Shown here piece by piece: positions 47,352-56,380 of a stretch of DNA of 64,000 nt. Below the pieces are notes generated by a model, which saw only the letters and a program-made list of their open reading frames with translations, had not been told where the DNA came from and made no database searches. Position numbers and translations under genes: made by a program. How positions within the stretch are numbered: position 1 is the first letter of the stretch; the number at the start of each line of letters is the position of its first letter. The stretch is from Companilactobacillus allii (GTDB lineage: Bacteria > Bacillota > Bacilli > Lactobacillales > Lactobacillaceae): contig NZ_CP019323.1 in the NCBI RefSeq assembly GCF_001971585.1, positions 62,001 through 126,000 of the forward strand. Direction: 5' to 3'.

Positions 47352-48146
47352 TTGAAAACATATGACTTTAACGATAACTTCTTTATTAAAATCGATGCTG
47401 AAAATGCGATTGAAACAAAAAATGTTCAAGTATCTTATGGAAAAAACCAAGCAATTTTTGATACAAGTCTTAATTTTCCTAGATTCAAAATAATATCTTT
47501 AATTGGCGCCTCAGGATCTGGAAAATCCACTTATCTTCGTTGTCTAAATCGTATGAATGATAAAATTGCAACAGTAGACGGCAAGATAATGTATCGTAAC
47601 GTAAACATAAACGATCCAAAAACAAACGTATATGAAGTAAGAAAGCATATCGGTATGGTATTTCAACGTCCTAATCCTTTTGCTAAATCGATTCGAGATA
47701 ATATTCAATTTGCTCTTAAAGAAAATGGTATTCACGACAAAAGCGAGCTTGAAGAAAGATTAGAAACTAGCTTACAAGATGCCGCTTTGTGGGAAGAAGT
47801 AAAAGACGAACTGGACTCTAGTGCTTTAGCACTTTCTGGTGGACAACAACAGCGACTTTGCATTGCTAGATCAATCGCCATGAAGCCTGATATTCTATTA
47901 TTAGATGAACCGGCTAGTGCATTGGATCCTATTTCTACTTCAAAAATAGAAGACACTGTTCAACTACTCAGTAAAAATCTAACCGTAATAATTGTTACAC
48001 ATAATATGCAACAGGCTTCACGAATTAGTGATTACACTGCTTTTTTCCATATGGGACACGTTATTGAATATAATGAAACCCGAAAAATCTTTACAAATCC
48101 AAAAATAAAAGCCACCGAGGATTATATTTCCGGTGACTTTGGTTAA
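47352..48146 (+). CDS. pstB: Phosphate ABC transporter ATP-binding protein
   Basis: ATPase of the phosphate importer, 264 residues. Walker A is GASGSGKST, the signature is LSGGQQQRLCIARS and Walker B is ILLLDEPASALD. It has a TTG start with GAGATGA upstream. Many lactobacilli carry two pstB genes and a phoU; only one pstB is here and no phoU follows, the operon ending in a terminator at 48152-48188. Confidence 0.97.
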   Translation: MKTYDFNDNFFIKIDAENAIETKNVQVSYGKNQAIFDTSLNFPRFKIISLIGASGSGKSTYLRCLNRMNDKIATVDGKIMYRNVNINDPKTNVYEVRKHIGMVFQRPNPFAKSIRDNIQFALKENGIHDKSELEERLETSLQDAALWEEVKDELDSSALALSGGQQQRLCIARSIAMKPDILLLDEPASALDPISTSKIEDTVQLLSKNLTVIIVTHNMQQASRISDYTAFFHMGHVIEYNETRKIFTNPKIKATEDYISGDFG

Positions 48147-48151
48147 TATGA

Positions 48152-48190
48152 GAAATGTGTGAGTATTATTTTCGCACATTTTTTTTATGC
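48152..48190 (+). terminator. Terminator of pstSCAB
   Basis: Stem AATGTG(T)G / CGCACATT with a loop of about 13 nt, followed by TTTTTTT. It overlaps the 3' end of the opposing small gene. Confidence 0.82.
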
Positions 48191-48498
48191 TTTAATTCAA
48201 GAAGATAGGTATTTTCCTTTTTTGTTCTACGAATTACATATTTATTAATAATAATTCTTTTCAAATTCTCTAATTGCTTACTAGATGAACTCATGAATAA
48301 TCTTTTAATAGACTGGTTAAAGCCACTGAAGATTGCCAACCAACCACCTGATCCAGTTATTGACCAATCGTTACCTGTCGCAGAGATTTGTGATTGCAAC
48401 ACTGAATTACAAATTTCATACGCATCCCCGACTACTTCAATATTATTCTCTCCAGCAAATAAAGCTTCATATAAAACGTTTTGATCTGCAATTTGCAT
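48166..48498 (-). CDS. Small protein of unknown function
   Basis: A 110-residue protein beginning MQIADQNVLYEALFAGENN. I do not recognise a family. It has a central Gly/Trp segment (NDWSITGSGGWLAIFSGFNQ) and a Lys/Arg-rich C-terminus (RRTKKENTYLLELKHKKNVRK). No signal peptide or clear membrane helix. AGGAG precedes the ATG. It converges with pstB, lying over the pst terminator. It may be a small phage-like or stress protein; nothing supports a choice. Confidence 0.65.
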   Translation of the reverse strand: MQIADQNVLYEALFAGENNIEVVGDAYEICNSVLQSQISATGNDWSITGSGGWLAIFSGFNQSIKRLFMSSSSKQLENLKRIIINKYVIRRTKKENTYLLELKHKKNVRK

Positions 48499-48537
48499 AA
48501 TTAACTCACTCCTAATAAATCAATTATCCCACAAAAA

Positions 48538-48580
48538 CAAAAAAAGAATACCCATGATATTACATCACGGATATTCAAAA
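48538..48580 (-). terminator. Terminator after pyruvate oxidase
   Basis: Minus-strand stem GAATATCCGTGATG / CATGGGTATTC (with mismatches) followed by TTTTTTTGTTTTTG. Confidence 0.85.
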
Positions 48581-48582
48581 TT

Positions 48583-50343
48583 TTATAAATTATCACCTTT
48601 GGATCTCAAAATTTCACCTAATGATGGTTGAACTGATGGATCAATATGATATTTAGCAGCATACTCATCTACAGCATCTTGACCATACAATTTTGCATCA
48701 AGTGGCATAAAGGCAGTTGCTACTGGATCATCTTGTTTGATAACAGCATTAATTACAATTGGCTTTTTATTACCGGACTCTTGCAATTCTTTAACTTGCT
48801 TGAATACGTCATCAGCTTCTTTAATTGATGTAATTGTAAATCCAATTCCACCTAATCCTTCAGCAACTTTAGCCCAATCTGCACCAGTTAAATCTACTCC
48901 ATAAAGATGTTGTTTAGTTGCAACTTGTTCATAATATATGAAGCCTAATCTCTCATTAGAAAGAACGACATTAATAACTGGTAAACCATAACGTGCTTCA
49001 GTGATGATATCTGGAGCGACCATTGAAAAGCCTCCATCACCAGACATTGTCCAAGCTTGTCCATCTGGAACACTCAGGGCACCAGCTAAACCAGATGGAA
49101 CACCAAAGCCCATTGTTGCAAATAATCCAGATAAAGCAAAGCGTTGATTCTTATTCATTGGTAAACCACGAACACCAAATTCTGAAACATTACCAGTATC
49201 AATACCATAAGTATCATTTGGTCCGGCCATTTCAGCCATTTTTGATGTGATTGTCTCTGGATTTAAACCGTTAGAATCATCTTTGGCCAACTTATCTAAC
49301 CATTTATCCCAGTTTGCTTTATTTGTTTGATTGGATTTAAGCCAATCTCCTGCCGGCAAAGTCTCACCGGTATCAATAAGTGCTTCTAGATAACTTTTGG
49401 CGTCAGAGATAATTGCATAGTCAACATCAACAGTCTTACCAATATCATAAGGATTATTGTTTACCTCAATAATCTTCAAGTCCTTTGGCCAAAATCCTGC
49501 AAATGGGAACTCGGAACCAAGGAATAGAATCAAATCAGCATGTTGCAATGCTTCAAATCCCGACTTTGTTCCTAATCTTCCGAACGTACCAATAAAATTG
49601 GGATGATCTGTGCTAATTACTCCTGTTGCAGGAACTGTATTCATAACTGGTAAATTAAATTGTTCAGAGAATTTTGTTAAAGTATCTCTAGCACCTAGCA
49701 ATCCACGTCCAGCATATACTATCGGATGTTTAGCTTCTTTCAGCATCTTCAATGTGTTTGAAATATCTTCTGGATTAATTGTTTGAGAATAATCATTTTC
49801 AACAACTTTTGGTGTCTTTGGTGATACATAATCAATCTCTTCAGCTGTTAAATCTTCTGGTAATGTTACTACGGCAACTCCCTTTTGTCTGTATGCTTCA
49901 CGAATCGCCTGATTAATTACATATGGAATCTGGTCAGCTGTGGTTACAGTACGGTTATATACTGAAACGTCAGCAAACATAGGTGTTTCATCCATTTCTT
50001 GGAAATAATTTGTATTCATAGCTGTTTGAGGAACTTGTCCAACTAAAGCAAGGACTGGTACATGATCCATTTTTGCATCGTATAAGCCATTAAACAAGTG
50101 TGTTGCACCAGGACCGGCTGATCCGAATGCTACACCAATCTTTCCAGTAAACTTAGCGTCAGCTGATGCTGCGATTGCACCAACTTCCTCATGCCTTACT
50201 TGAATATATTTGATCTTGTCCTTTTCTAGATAAAGTCCCTCAACTGTATGATTTATTGAACCACCAGGAATACCATAAACATGGTTAACTCCCCATTCTT
50301 CTAATACCTTTACTAGTGCTTGACCAGCTATCATTTTTGTCAT
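48583..50343 (-). CDS. pox: Pyruvate oxidase
   Basis: Converts pyruvate, phosphate and O2 to acetyl phosphate, CO2 and H2O2. The 586-residue ThDP/FAD enzyme has the catalytic Glu in VRHEEVGAIAASADAK, a FAD domain (~190-330) and the ThDP motif GDGGFSM...N in its C-terminal domain. It is slightly shorter than the ~600 residues of L. plantarum Pox. GGAAG precedes the ATG. A perfect cre in the promoter region predicts CcpA repression on glucose, fitting the role in aerobic late-phase metabolism. It gives acetyl phosphate and hence ATP. Confidence 0.95.
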   Translation of the reverse strand: MTKMIAGQALVKVLEEWGVNHVYGIPGGSINHTVEGLYLEKDKIKYIQVRHEEVGAIAASADAKFTGKIGVAFGSAGPGATHLFNGLYDAKMDHVPVLALVGQVPQTAMNTNYFQEMDETPMFADVSVYNRTVTTADQIPYVINQAIREAYRQKGVAVVTLPEDLTAEEIDYVSPKTPKVVENDYSQTINPEDISNTLKMLKEAKHPIVYAGRGLLGARDTLTKFSEQFNLPVMNTVPATGVISTDHPNFIGTFGRLGTKSGFEALQHADLILFLGSEFPFAGFWPKDLKIIEVNNNPYDIGKTVDVDYAIISDAKSYLEALIDTGETLPAGDWLKSNQTNKANWDKWLDKLAKDDSNGLNPETITSKMAEMAGPNDTYGIDTGNVSEFGVRGLPMNKNQRFALSGLFATMGFGVPSGLAGALSVPDGQAWTMSGDGGFSMVAPDIITEARYGLPVINVVLSNERLGFIYYEQVATKQHLYGVDLTGADWAKVAEGLGGIGFTITSIKEADDVFKQVKELQESGNKKPIVINAVIKQDDPVATAFMPLDAKLYGQDAVDEYAAKYHIDPSVQPSLGEILRSKGDNL

Positions 50344-50377
50344 TTTCTAAAACTTCCTTTTATATATGTCTTGGTTA

Positions 50378-50425
50378 TGAAAACGAATTCACACTCATTT
50401 TTACAATAATCTAATTAATTGTCAA
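50378..50425 (-). promoter_or_regulatory. pox promoter with cre site
   Basis: On the minus strand TTGACA (50420-50425), about 17 nt, then AAAAAT preceded by TG (extended -10, near 50397-50402). TGAAAACGAATTCA at 50378-50391 matches the cre consensus TGNNARCGNWWWCA at every position and would block initiation or elongation. Confidence 0.78.
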
Positions 50426-50717
50426 AGATTCTTTCTCGAGATATTTTAATTTTGATTATTATTACAATTTCATTTTACATTTACCGGCTAAAATGAAGGA
50501 TTAGAATACCTAATATTCATAAAAACATGTAAATACTTTTGTGAATCAAAAAAAAAAATCACAAATTATATCTTTTTTAGTTATTTTTAAGGTTATTGGT
50601 TTAAACTATCAATAGATTTTTTAGGGGTCAAATACCTATTAAAAAATCATTACTGCCATATTATTACCACTAACACAGCGAAAATCATGTATTTTTATTC
50701 GTTTGTGAAAAATTATT

Positions 50718-50745
50718 TTGTTAACGCTTAATGTTGTGCTAATAT
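50718..50745 (+). promoter_or_regulatory. Possible promoter of the XRE regulator gene
   Basis: TTGTTA (50718-50723) and TAATAT (50740-50745) with 16-nt spacing. An AT-rich leader of about 90 nt follows. The other parts of the 500-nt pox-XRE gap show no gene. Confidence 0.5.
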
Positions 50746-50843
50746 GCCTTTTTTTGATAAACTAATGTCTCACACTTGCTCTTCAATGAACAAAACAATT
50801 AATCTATCGTTAAAGGGAAACATTTTGGACTGGAGGTGCATTA

Positions 50844-51155
50844 ATGCTTGGTAAAATAAGTAAACTTATCCGAGAACGCAGGAAATCTTTAAATTTAACA
50901 ATTGAGCAATTAGCAGAAATATCTGGTGTTTCAGAGAGCTTCATTTCACGAATTGAACGTGGTGAAGTAGACAATGTGAGAATCAAAAAGCTAAATGACA
51001 TTGCCATTGCATTGAATATGCAACTGTCAGATTTTTTCATTGATCAAAAATTGTCAGATATTTACACACTTGATTTGATTAAATATCTATCTAGTTTATC
51101 TGACGACGAAAGAAAACGTGTTTCAGAAGTACTTCTAAAAGTTATCAATTTATAA
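50844..51155 (+). CDS. XRE-family transcriptional regulator
   Basis: A 103-residue regulator with an N-terminal HTH (IRERRKSLNLTIEQLAEISGVSESFISRIERGEVDNV, residues ~8-44) and a short C-terminal helical segment (LSDDERKRVSEVLLKVI). Its targets are unknown. GGAGG lies 8 nt before the ATG. It is a stand-alone gene with its own promoter and terminator; divergence from pox is only over a 500-nt gap, so a link with pox is not implied. Confidence 0.85.
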   Translation: MLGKISKLIRERRKSLNLTIEQLAEISGVSESFISRIERGEVDNVRIKKLNDIAIALNMQLSDFFIDQKLSDIYTLDLIKYLSSLSDDERKRVSEVLLKVINL

Positions 51156-51184
51156 AACTGATTTATTAGTAAATTAGTTTTATT
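51154..51184 (+). terminator. Terminator of the XRE gene
   Basis: Stem AAAACTgATTTA-ttag-TAAATtAGTTTT followed by ATTG. It lies directly after the stop codon. Confidence 0.6.
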
Positions 51185-51266
51185 GTCTAATCATTTATGT
51201 CCGTAATTTTTAGTCCCCCTCGATTAAAAATAACCAGTAATAATTTTAGATACTGTTGATTTTTAG

Positions 51267-51323
51267 ATACAAATAGGGTCCTAAATCTTGAAATATCGAG
51301 ATTTAGGACCCTATTATTTTTTA
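51267..51323. terminator. Strong bidirectional terminator
   Basis: Stem AATAGGGTCCTAAATCT / AGATTTAGGACCCTATT with loop of about 10 nt. It terminates the small membrane protein gene on the minus strand. Confidence 0.9.
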
Positions 51324-51566
51324 CCCATTAAAAAACGAAGTTAATATTAAAAATACTATTCCACCTACGATAATACCGATTCCAACGATGAAAAAGTTCC
51401 AAAGACCTAATACACCAAATATTATAAGAATAATTCCTATAAATGGATGGCGTAACAACGCTGCTCCAGTCTTGATGAACAACCAAATTATTACCAGGAT
51501 TGCCACACCAATTGCAATCAACAATGGTGTTGAACTTGATGCATTTGTTGCCATTAATGTGAACAT
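51321..51566 (-). CDS. Small membrane protein
   Basis: An 81-residue protein with two or three hydrophobic segments (LLIAIGVAILVIIWLFI, GIILIIFGVLGLW and FIVGIGIIVGGIVFLILTSFF). I do not recognise a named family. AGGAGG lies 7 nt before the ATG, which fixes the start. The strong terminator after it shows that it is a separate unit. Function unknown; a role in envelope stress would be a guess. Confidence 0.75.
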   Translation of the reverse strand: MFTLMATNASSSTPLLIAIGVAILVIIWLFIKTGAALLRHPFIGIILIIFGVLGLWNFFIVGIGIIVGGIVFLILTSFFNG

Positions 51567-51628
51567 TTAATTCCTCCTTTTGCAGAAAAATTATATCATT
51601 ATCTCATGAAATAAGTATGAAGAAGCAA

Positions 51629-52237
51629 CTACTTTCTTATTAGTACCTTATTTAAAATGTTATACATAACAAATGACATAAAAAATCCAGCTGCATAACA
51701 AAATAATGTAATTTGTAAAACTAATAACAATACATTACCATTAAGAATTTTGGCTACAAGGTAAACAAATAATCCCGCAATTATTAATATAAGTCCTAAT
51801 CCCAACAAATATTTATGTACATGAACAAAAAAAACATCCATATTATTTGATTTATGCAATTCTTCATTCTTAAATTGACTAATAATCTCCGCTATTGCAG
51901 TATTTTCATTTTTGCCCAATTCCTTTTGATCGGTAACATAGTCAACCATCATTGTTCTTATTTCCATTTTTTCATCACTTGTCGTATCAAGATCTCGAAT
52001 AAATTGATCAATAGAATCATAAGTTTTGTACAAAGGATTTATCCTCAAGTGATCAATATAATTAATAATTGACCAAAATGCTGCTAACATTATGGCAAAC
52101 ATATATCCAACGACAAAAACAAACTCTGTATTAGACGGATCAATTACCTTATCCAAATAGTAACAAACAAAAAACAATATCATAGAAACGACTAAAATGG
52201 CCTTATAACTTATTTGTTTGATCGAAAAATAATTCAT
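51629..52237 (-). CDS. Membrane protein associated with a PadR regulator
   Basis: A 202-residue protein from MNYFSIKQISYKAI with four predicted helices: two N-terminal (~8-28, ~38-60) and two C-terminal. They flank a soluble helical segment (SIDQFIRDLDTTSDEKMEIRTMMVDYVTDQKELG). This layout resembles DUF1700/DUF1129-like (HAAS) proteins that accompany PadR regulators. The chosen ATG has GGAGAG upstream. It follows the PadR gene by 10 nt, so the pair is co-expressed. Its role is not known. Confidence 0.75.
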   Translation of the reverse strand: MNYFSIKQISYKAILVVSMILFFVCYYLDKVIDPSNTEFVFVVGYMFAIMLAAFWSIINYIDHLRINPLYKTYDSIDQFIRDLDTTSDEKMEIRTMMVDYVTDQKELGKNENTAIAEIISQFKNEELHKSNNMDVFFVHVHKYLLGLGLILIIAGLFVYLVAKILNGNVLLLVLQITLFCYAAGFFMSFVMYNILNKVLIRK

Positions 52238-52247
52238 CTTTCTCTCC

Positions 52248-52562
52248 TCACATAAACTTTTTAACAACGGTTGCTAAAGACTGAAAATCATCTTTCATTG
52301 TACTCAACTGCTCAATTCCCAAATCCGTAATATGATAATACTTACGCTTACCCCCATGGGTCTTCTCACCCCAGTAAGCTTCTACGCATTCTTGTTTTTC
52401 CAAACGTTTGAGTGCTAAATACAATGTCGCCTCTTGAATTTCAAAAGTTTTATCTGATTTATCAGTTATAATCTTTGAAATTTGATAACCATAGTTGTCG
52501 CTTTCTTTTAGTACCGCTAAAATCAATAAATCTATTGTTCCCTTTAACATTTCCTTATTCAT
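52248..52562 (-). CDS. PadR-family transcriptional regulator
   Basis: A 104-residue winged-helix protein with the PadR pattern: KGTIDLLILAVLKESDNYGYQISKII at the N-terminus, EATLYLALKRLEKQECVEAYW as recognition helix and wing, and GGKRKYYHITDLGIEQL. It probably regulates itself and the membrane protein gene that follows. The signal is unknown; members respond to phenolic acids or to envelope-active drugs. A weak ribosome site (AGGATTTG) precedes the ATG. Confidence 0.92.
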   Translation of the reverse strand: MNKEMLKGTIDLLILAVLKESDNYGYQISKIITDKSDKTFEIQEATLYLALKRLEKQECVEAYWGEKTHGGKRKYYHITDLGIEQLSTMKDDFQSLATVVKKFM

Positions 52563-52616
52563 TAGGTCAAATCCTCTTACTAGACATCATTAACTATATT
52601 TTACAGAATATGAATG

Positions 52617-53216
52617 CTAATTACTATTAATCCTAGATCTGAATATACTATTTTCTTTTTTATTAATAAAAATAAGTAGATTATTCAAAAATTTAGAATT
52701 AAATAGATATTGATAACTTATAATACTTACTATTGTGCCAATTGAAGCTCCAACAAAGACATCTATAGGATAATGTACTCCTACGAATATTCTTGATATA
52801 CCAACTAATACTGCTAAAATTAAATATCCATATTTGGCTTTGGATTTAGAATAAATAAAAAAAATAGTCATGATACTAAAAAAGACTATCGTATGATCAC
52901 TAGGAAAACTATTTCCAACATTTTTAACAATCAATTGATGTACATGCGGTAATACTGCAAAAGGTTGTCGATGATAATAAATATTACCAGCAATAAGTTT
53001 ACCAATTAACTCTGAAATAATACATGAGATAAAACCCATTATTAACATTTTTCTAGTTCTAATGCTTTTTCTCTTGAAGAACCAAAGATAAATCATTGCC
53101 ACTGCAAGTGCATAAACTAGATATTTGGCAAAAACAATTCCTATATCATCAGTGATTTTAGAAAATCCAGCCATATTATTTACTAATCTAAATATGGCTA
53201 TATCGTAACTATCCAT
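52617..53216 (-). CDS. PAP2-family phosphatase (undecaprenyl-diphosphatase-like)
   Basis: A 199-residue membrane phosphatase with five or six helices. It has the PAP2 motifs SFPSDHT (motif 2) and GVHYPIDVFVGASIG (motif 3, with catalytic His), with HRQPF as the start-side motif. This fits BcrC-type recycling of undecaprenyl pyrophosphate, which also gives bacitracin tolerance. Other lipid phosphates are possible substrates. It is a single gene; the spacing to padR is 54 nt. Confidence 0.88.
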   Translation of the reverse strand: MDSYDIAIFRLVNNMAGFSKITDDIGIVFAKYLVYALAVAMIYLWFFKRKSIRTRKMLIMGFISCIISELIGKLIAGNIYYHRQPFAVLPHVHQLIVKNVGNSFPSDHTIVFFSIMTIFFIYSKSKAKYGYLILAVLVGISRIFVGVHYPIDVFVGASIGTIVSIISYQYLFNSKFLNNLLIFINKKENSIFRSRINSN

Positions 53217-53351
53217 AATAAACCTCTACATAACATTATTGAGTACTTGATTACTAAATAATATAAAGTAATGTGCACATTAATACAAGCTTTTTTAAAC
53301 TAATCATAATTTTGATTGCTATACTATATATTAATATTGGAGGTTATATTT

Positions 53352-54332
53352 ATGAAAGCATTAGTACTTAATTCTAAGAATGATAAAAATATCGCAAATA
53401 TTAAATTGACGCAATTATCAAAACCAATCATCAATGATAATGAAATCTTAATAAAGGTTCATGCACTAGGACTGAATCCTGTGGACTATAAACTAATTGA
53501 AGAACATAGTCCAAGTTGGAGTTATCCACATATACTAGGATTAGATGTTGCTGGAGAAATTGTACAATTGGGTACAAAGAATCCCAGGAATTTCAAATTA
53601 GGTGATAGAGTATTCTTTCATAACGATCTAACTAATCAAGGATGCTATGCAGAATATGCAAAAGCAAAATATAATGTCGTTGCAAATATTCCTGACAACG
53701 TTAGTTATGAGGAGGCGGCTTCAGTTTTATGTAGTGGTCTTACTGCATACTCTGCTATCTATAGAAAGGCTAGCTTAATTGGCAAGAAAAACATATTGAT
53801 TCACGCCGGCGCTGGCGGTGTTGGAACAATTGCAATTCAACTCGCAAAAATTGCCGGTTTAAAAGTTATAACTACAGTTTCTGAGCACAAGAAGGATATT
53901 GTAAAAAAATTAGGTGCCGATTATATAATTGATTATCATAATGAAGATATTGACAAAAAAATTTCGGAGATAACTAATAACAATGGAGTTGATATTATTA
54001 TTAATGATATTGATAATGGTAATTCTGATCTACCTAGACTGGCATACAATGGAGCACTGATTTGTATTTTAGATACTCCTAATATTTCCACTTATAATCT
54101 TTCTTCAAAAGGACAAAGCATTATGGGATTGAATCTTGGTGGTGTACATCAATCTAATTACATTAATCAATTGGATGATCTGGCGGTAATGGCAGAAGAA
54201 TTAGTTAAGTTGATTTCAGAAAAAAGACTTGATCCAATTATTTCGGAAAAAATTTCTTTTGAAGATATCCCATTGGGATTAGAAAAGATTTCTGAACACA
54301 AAACTATCGGAAAAATTGTTGCAACTATATAG
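53352..54332 (+). CDS. Quinone-reductase-like alcohol dehydrogenase (MDR superfamily)
   Basis: A 326-residue NADP(H)-dependent reductase without zinc ligands. N-terminal GroES-like domain (HALGLNPVDYKLIEEH), nucleotide-binding motif HAGAGGVGTIAIQLAK and a C-terminal lobe (DIPLGLEKISEHKTIGKIVA). It belongs to the quinone oxidoreductase/zeta-crystallin group. GGAGG precedes the ATG; the frame extends 12 codons upstream without a good start. The substrate is unknown. A palindromic repeat follows. Confidence 0.9.
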   Translation: MKALVLNSKNDKNIANIKLTQLSKPIINDNEILIKVHALGLNPVDYKLIEEHSPSWSYPHILGLDVAGEIVQLGTKNPRNFKLGDRVFFHNDLTNQGCYAEYAKAKYNVVANIPDNVSYEEAASVLCSGLTAYSAIYRKASLIGKKNILIHAGAGGVGTIAIQLAKIAGLKVITTVSEHKKDIVKKLGADYIIDYHNEDIDKKISEITNNNGVDIIINDIDNGNSDLPRLAYNGALICILDTPNISTYNLSSKGQSIMGLNLGGVHQSNYINQLDDLAVMAEELVKLISEKRLDPIISEKISFEDIPLGLEKISEHKTIGKIVATI

Positions 54333-54438
54333 AGTGCGACAGAGCACATTCAGTCTTCGTATATAGCAAAAAAAACGACATTACATAAGTAAATGTCGTT
54401 TTTTGGACTATACAGAAAAAATTATGTTTTGTCACACT
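54333..54438. repeat. Palindromic intergenic repeat, copy 5
   Basis: Arms GTGCGACAGAGCACATTCAG (54334) and TTATGTTTTGTCACAC (54422) are imperfect. The inner stem AAAAAACGACATTTAC-like (AAAACGACATTAC-ataa-GTAAATGTCGTTTT) at 54369-54403 is a strong hairpin. It can terminate the dehydrogenase gene and, on the other strand, phnW. Confidence 0.8.
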
Positions 54439-54472
54439 TTTTTACTGCTAATTTTAGTAGGAATCAAGTTTG

Positions 54473-55573
54473 TCAAAAACTCTTTTCTGTATTCTGTATT
54501 TCTTTAATTACCTTTAATAATCTTGCAATATCATCCCTATACACTTCTCCAATATTACCAATTCTGAATGTTGGTACTTTTGAAATTTTACCAGGATAGA
54601 TTACAAATCCTGATTCCTTCAATTTTTGATAGAAGTCATTAAAATCAAAATCATCTGTTGGATAAATAAATGAAGTGATAATCGGTGATTGCCATTTTTT
54701 ATCAATCAATACCTCAAAACCAAGATTTTCCATTCCAAGAGCCAATTGGTTTTGATTTGCTTGGAATCTCTTATAGCGTTTCTGTAATCCACCCTCAAGT
54801 TTTAATTCTTCCAAAGCTTGAGCAAATGCATGGACAACATGTGTTGGTGAAGTAAAACGCCATTTACCGTTATTAATTTCCATCTCATGATATTGATCAT
54901 ATAAATCTAGTGATAATGTCCTAGCAGTACCCTTAGTTGCTTCCAAAACCTTCTTTCTTGCTATTACAAAAGAAAATCCGGGAACACCTTGAATACATTT
55001 ATTAGTACTACTAATCAAAAAATCAATATTAATACCACTTACATCAATTGGAATTCCTCCAAAACTGCTCATAGCATCAACTATCGTAACTATCTTTCGT
55101 TCATGAACCCAAGGAATGATTTCTTCAATTGGATTCAAAACTCCAGTGGTTGTTTCACAGTGTATCATTGCAAAATGTGTGATTTCAGGATGCATTTCAA
55201 CAACTGATTTAATGTCTTCTAATAAAACTGGTTTTTGTTCATCAATTCTTACATCAATATGGTTGATTCCGTACACATCTGCCATTTGGCTGATGCGTTC
55301 CCCATAGGAACCATTTATAGCAATTAATAACGTATCTGAATTGGATATCGTTGAACTGATTACTGACTCTACACCATACGTTCCACTTCCCTGAATGGGA
55401 ACGGCTGTATATTTTGATGGATTTACATCCGCCAAAGCCAACAACGATTGCCTTATTGATTGGGTAATCTCTTTATAGTCATCATCCCAAGTACAATAAT
55501 CAAATTCCATTGCTTTTTTAACTGTACTACTTGTAGTCAATGGACCAGGTGTTAATAATAAATAATTATCCAT
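54473..55573 (-). CDS. phnW: 2-aminoethylphosphonate-pyruvate transaminase
   Basis: PLP enzyme of fold type I that transfers the amino group of 2-aminoethylphosphonate (2-AEP) to pyruvate, giving phosphonoacetaldehyde and alanine. The 366-residue protein has LTPGPLTTS at the N-terminus, GSGTYGVE, HCETTTGVLNP, VDAMSSFGGIP and the PLP Lys in SSTNKCIQGVPG. It overlaps phnX by 8 nt at its start. It is the last gene of the phn operon. Confidence 0.96.
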   Translation of the reverse strand: MDNYLLLTPGPLTTSSTVKKAMEFDYCTWDDDYKEITQSIRQSLLALADVNPSKYTAVPIQGSGTYGVESVISSTISNSDTLLIAINGSYGERISQMADVYGINHIDVRIDEQKPVLLEDIKSVVEMHPEITHFAMIHCETTTGVLNPIEEIIPWVHERKIVTIVDAMSSFGGIPIDVSGINIDFLISSTNKCIQGVPGFSFVIARKKVLEATKGTARTLSLDLYDQYHEMEINNGKWRFTSPTHVVHAFAQALEELKLEGGLQKRYKRFQANQNQLALGMENLGFEVLIDKKWQSPIITSFIYPTDDFDFNDFYQKLKESGFVIYPGKISKVPTFRIGNIGEVYRDDIARLLKVIKEIQNTEKSF

Positions 55574-56363
55574 TGGCTACCTCCTCAGATGCATTCAAAG
55601 TCTGAATAACATCTGGTAATTCAAACATATTATTAATGATAATATCTGATCCTACTTCTTCAAATGTCTTTCTTACCTCATTGCGCTTGACTACTTGTTC
55701 GGATTTTGTCAGTCTATTGAACTCATCTTCAGACAATCCCATAAGACTACTACCTTCAATTACACCAACTGTAATTACACCAGCATTTTGACCCTCTTGA
55801 ATATCGGAGATAGTATCACCAATTTTAAGAACACTATGTAGATCACTAATACTAAATTGCGACACGATATTCTTGATCATAGCTGGAGAAGGTCTACCTT
55901 GACCAGATACATCCTCAGATGTAACTACTAGTTCAGGTAAATATCCTTGGCTTGAAGCACTATTCCTAACAATATTCATCATTTCTAAAGTATAACCAGT
56001 AGTAGTTGCAACACGTATGCTATGTTCTGTTAAATACTTAAAGGTTTCTAACATACCTGGTTTCAATTTAGTCGAAACTTTCAAATGTTTGATTAATGAC
56101 TCTTGAAACAGACCATAGACATTTTCACGATCTTCTTCATTTGGAAGACGATAATATATTTCTTTCCATTGATCCTGTATTCTTGGGATCTCCATAATTT
56201 TGTTAATGTGATCCCACTTGGCAATGCCCATATTCTTTCTAATTTCACTATCCAGAATAGTAATTCCTGCACGATTAAATGCCCTTTTAAAAGCTATAAC
56301 TGGTGCACAACTTCCATAATCAACTGTTGTCCCAGCCCAATCAAATATTACTGTTTTAATCAT
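55566..56363 (-). CDS. phnX: Phosphonoacetaldehyde hydrolase
   Basis: HAD-family enzyme that cleaves the C-P bond of phosphonoacetaldehyde to acetaldehyde and phosphate. The 265-residue protein has FDWAGTTVDYGS (nucleophile Asp, motif I), the Schiff-base Lys in MGIAKWDHI, TTTGYT and KIGDTISDIQEG (motif IV). The chain of phnX and phnW is the complete phosphonatase route. It overlaps phnW, and 17 nt separate it from the permease genes. The start has GGATAA as weak site. Confidence 0.96.
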   Translation of the reverse strand: MIKTVIFDWAGTTVDYGSCAPVIAFKRAFNRAGITILDSEIRKNMGIAKWDHINKIMEIPRIQDQWKEIYYRLPNEEDRENVYGLFQESLIKHLKVSTKLKPGMLETFKYLTEHSIRVATTTGYTLEMMNIVRNSASSQGYLPELVVTSEDVSGQGRPSPAMIKNIVSQFSISDLHSVLKIGDTISDIQEGQNAGVITVGVIEGSSLMGLSEDEFNRLTKSEQVVKRNEVRKTFEEVGSDIIINNMFELPDVIQTLNASEEVANG

Positions 56364-56380
56364 AAAGTTATCCTTTCACT

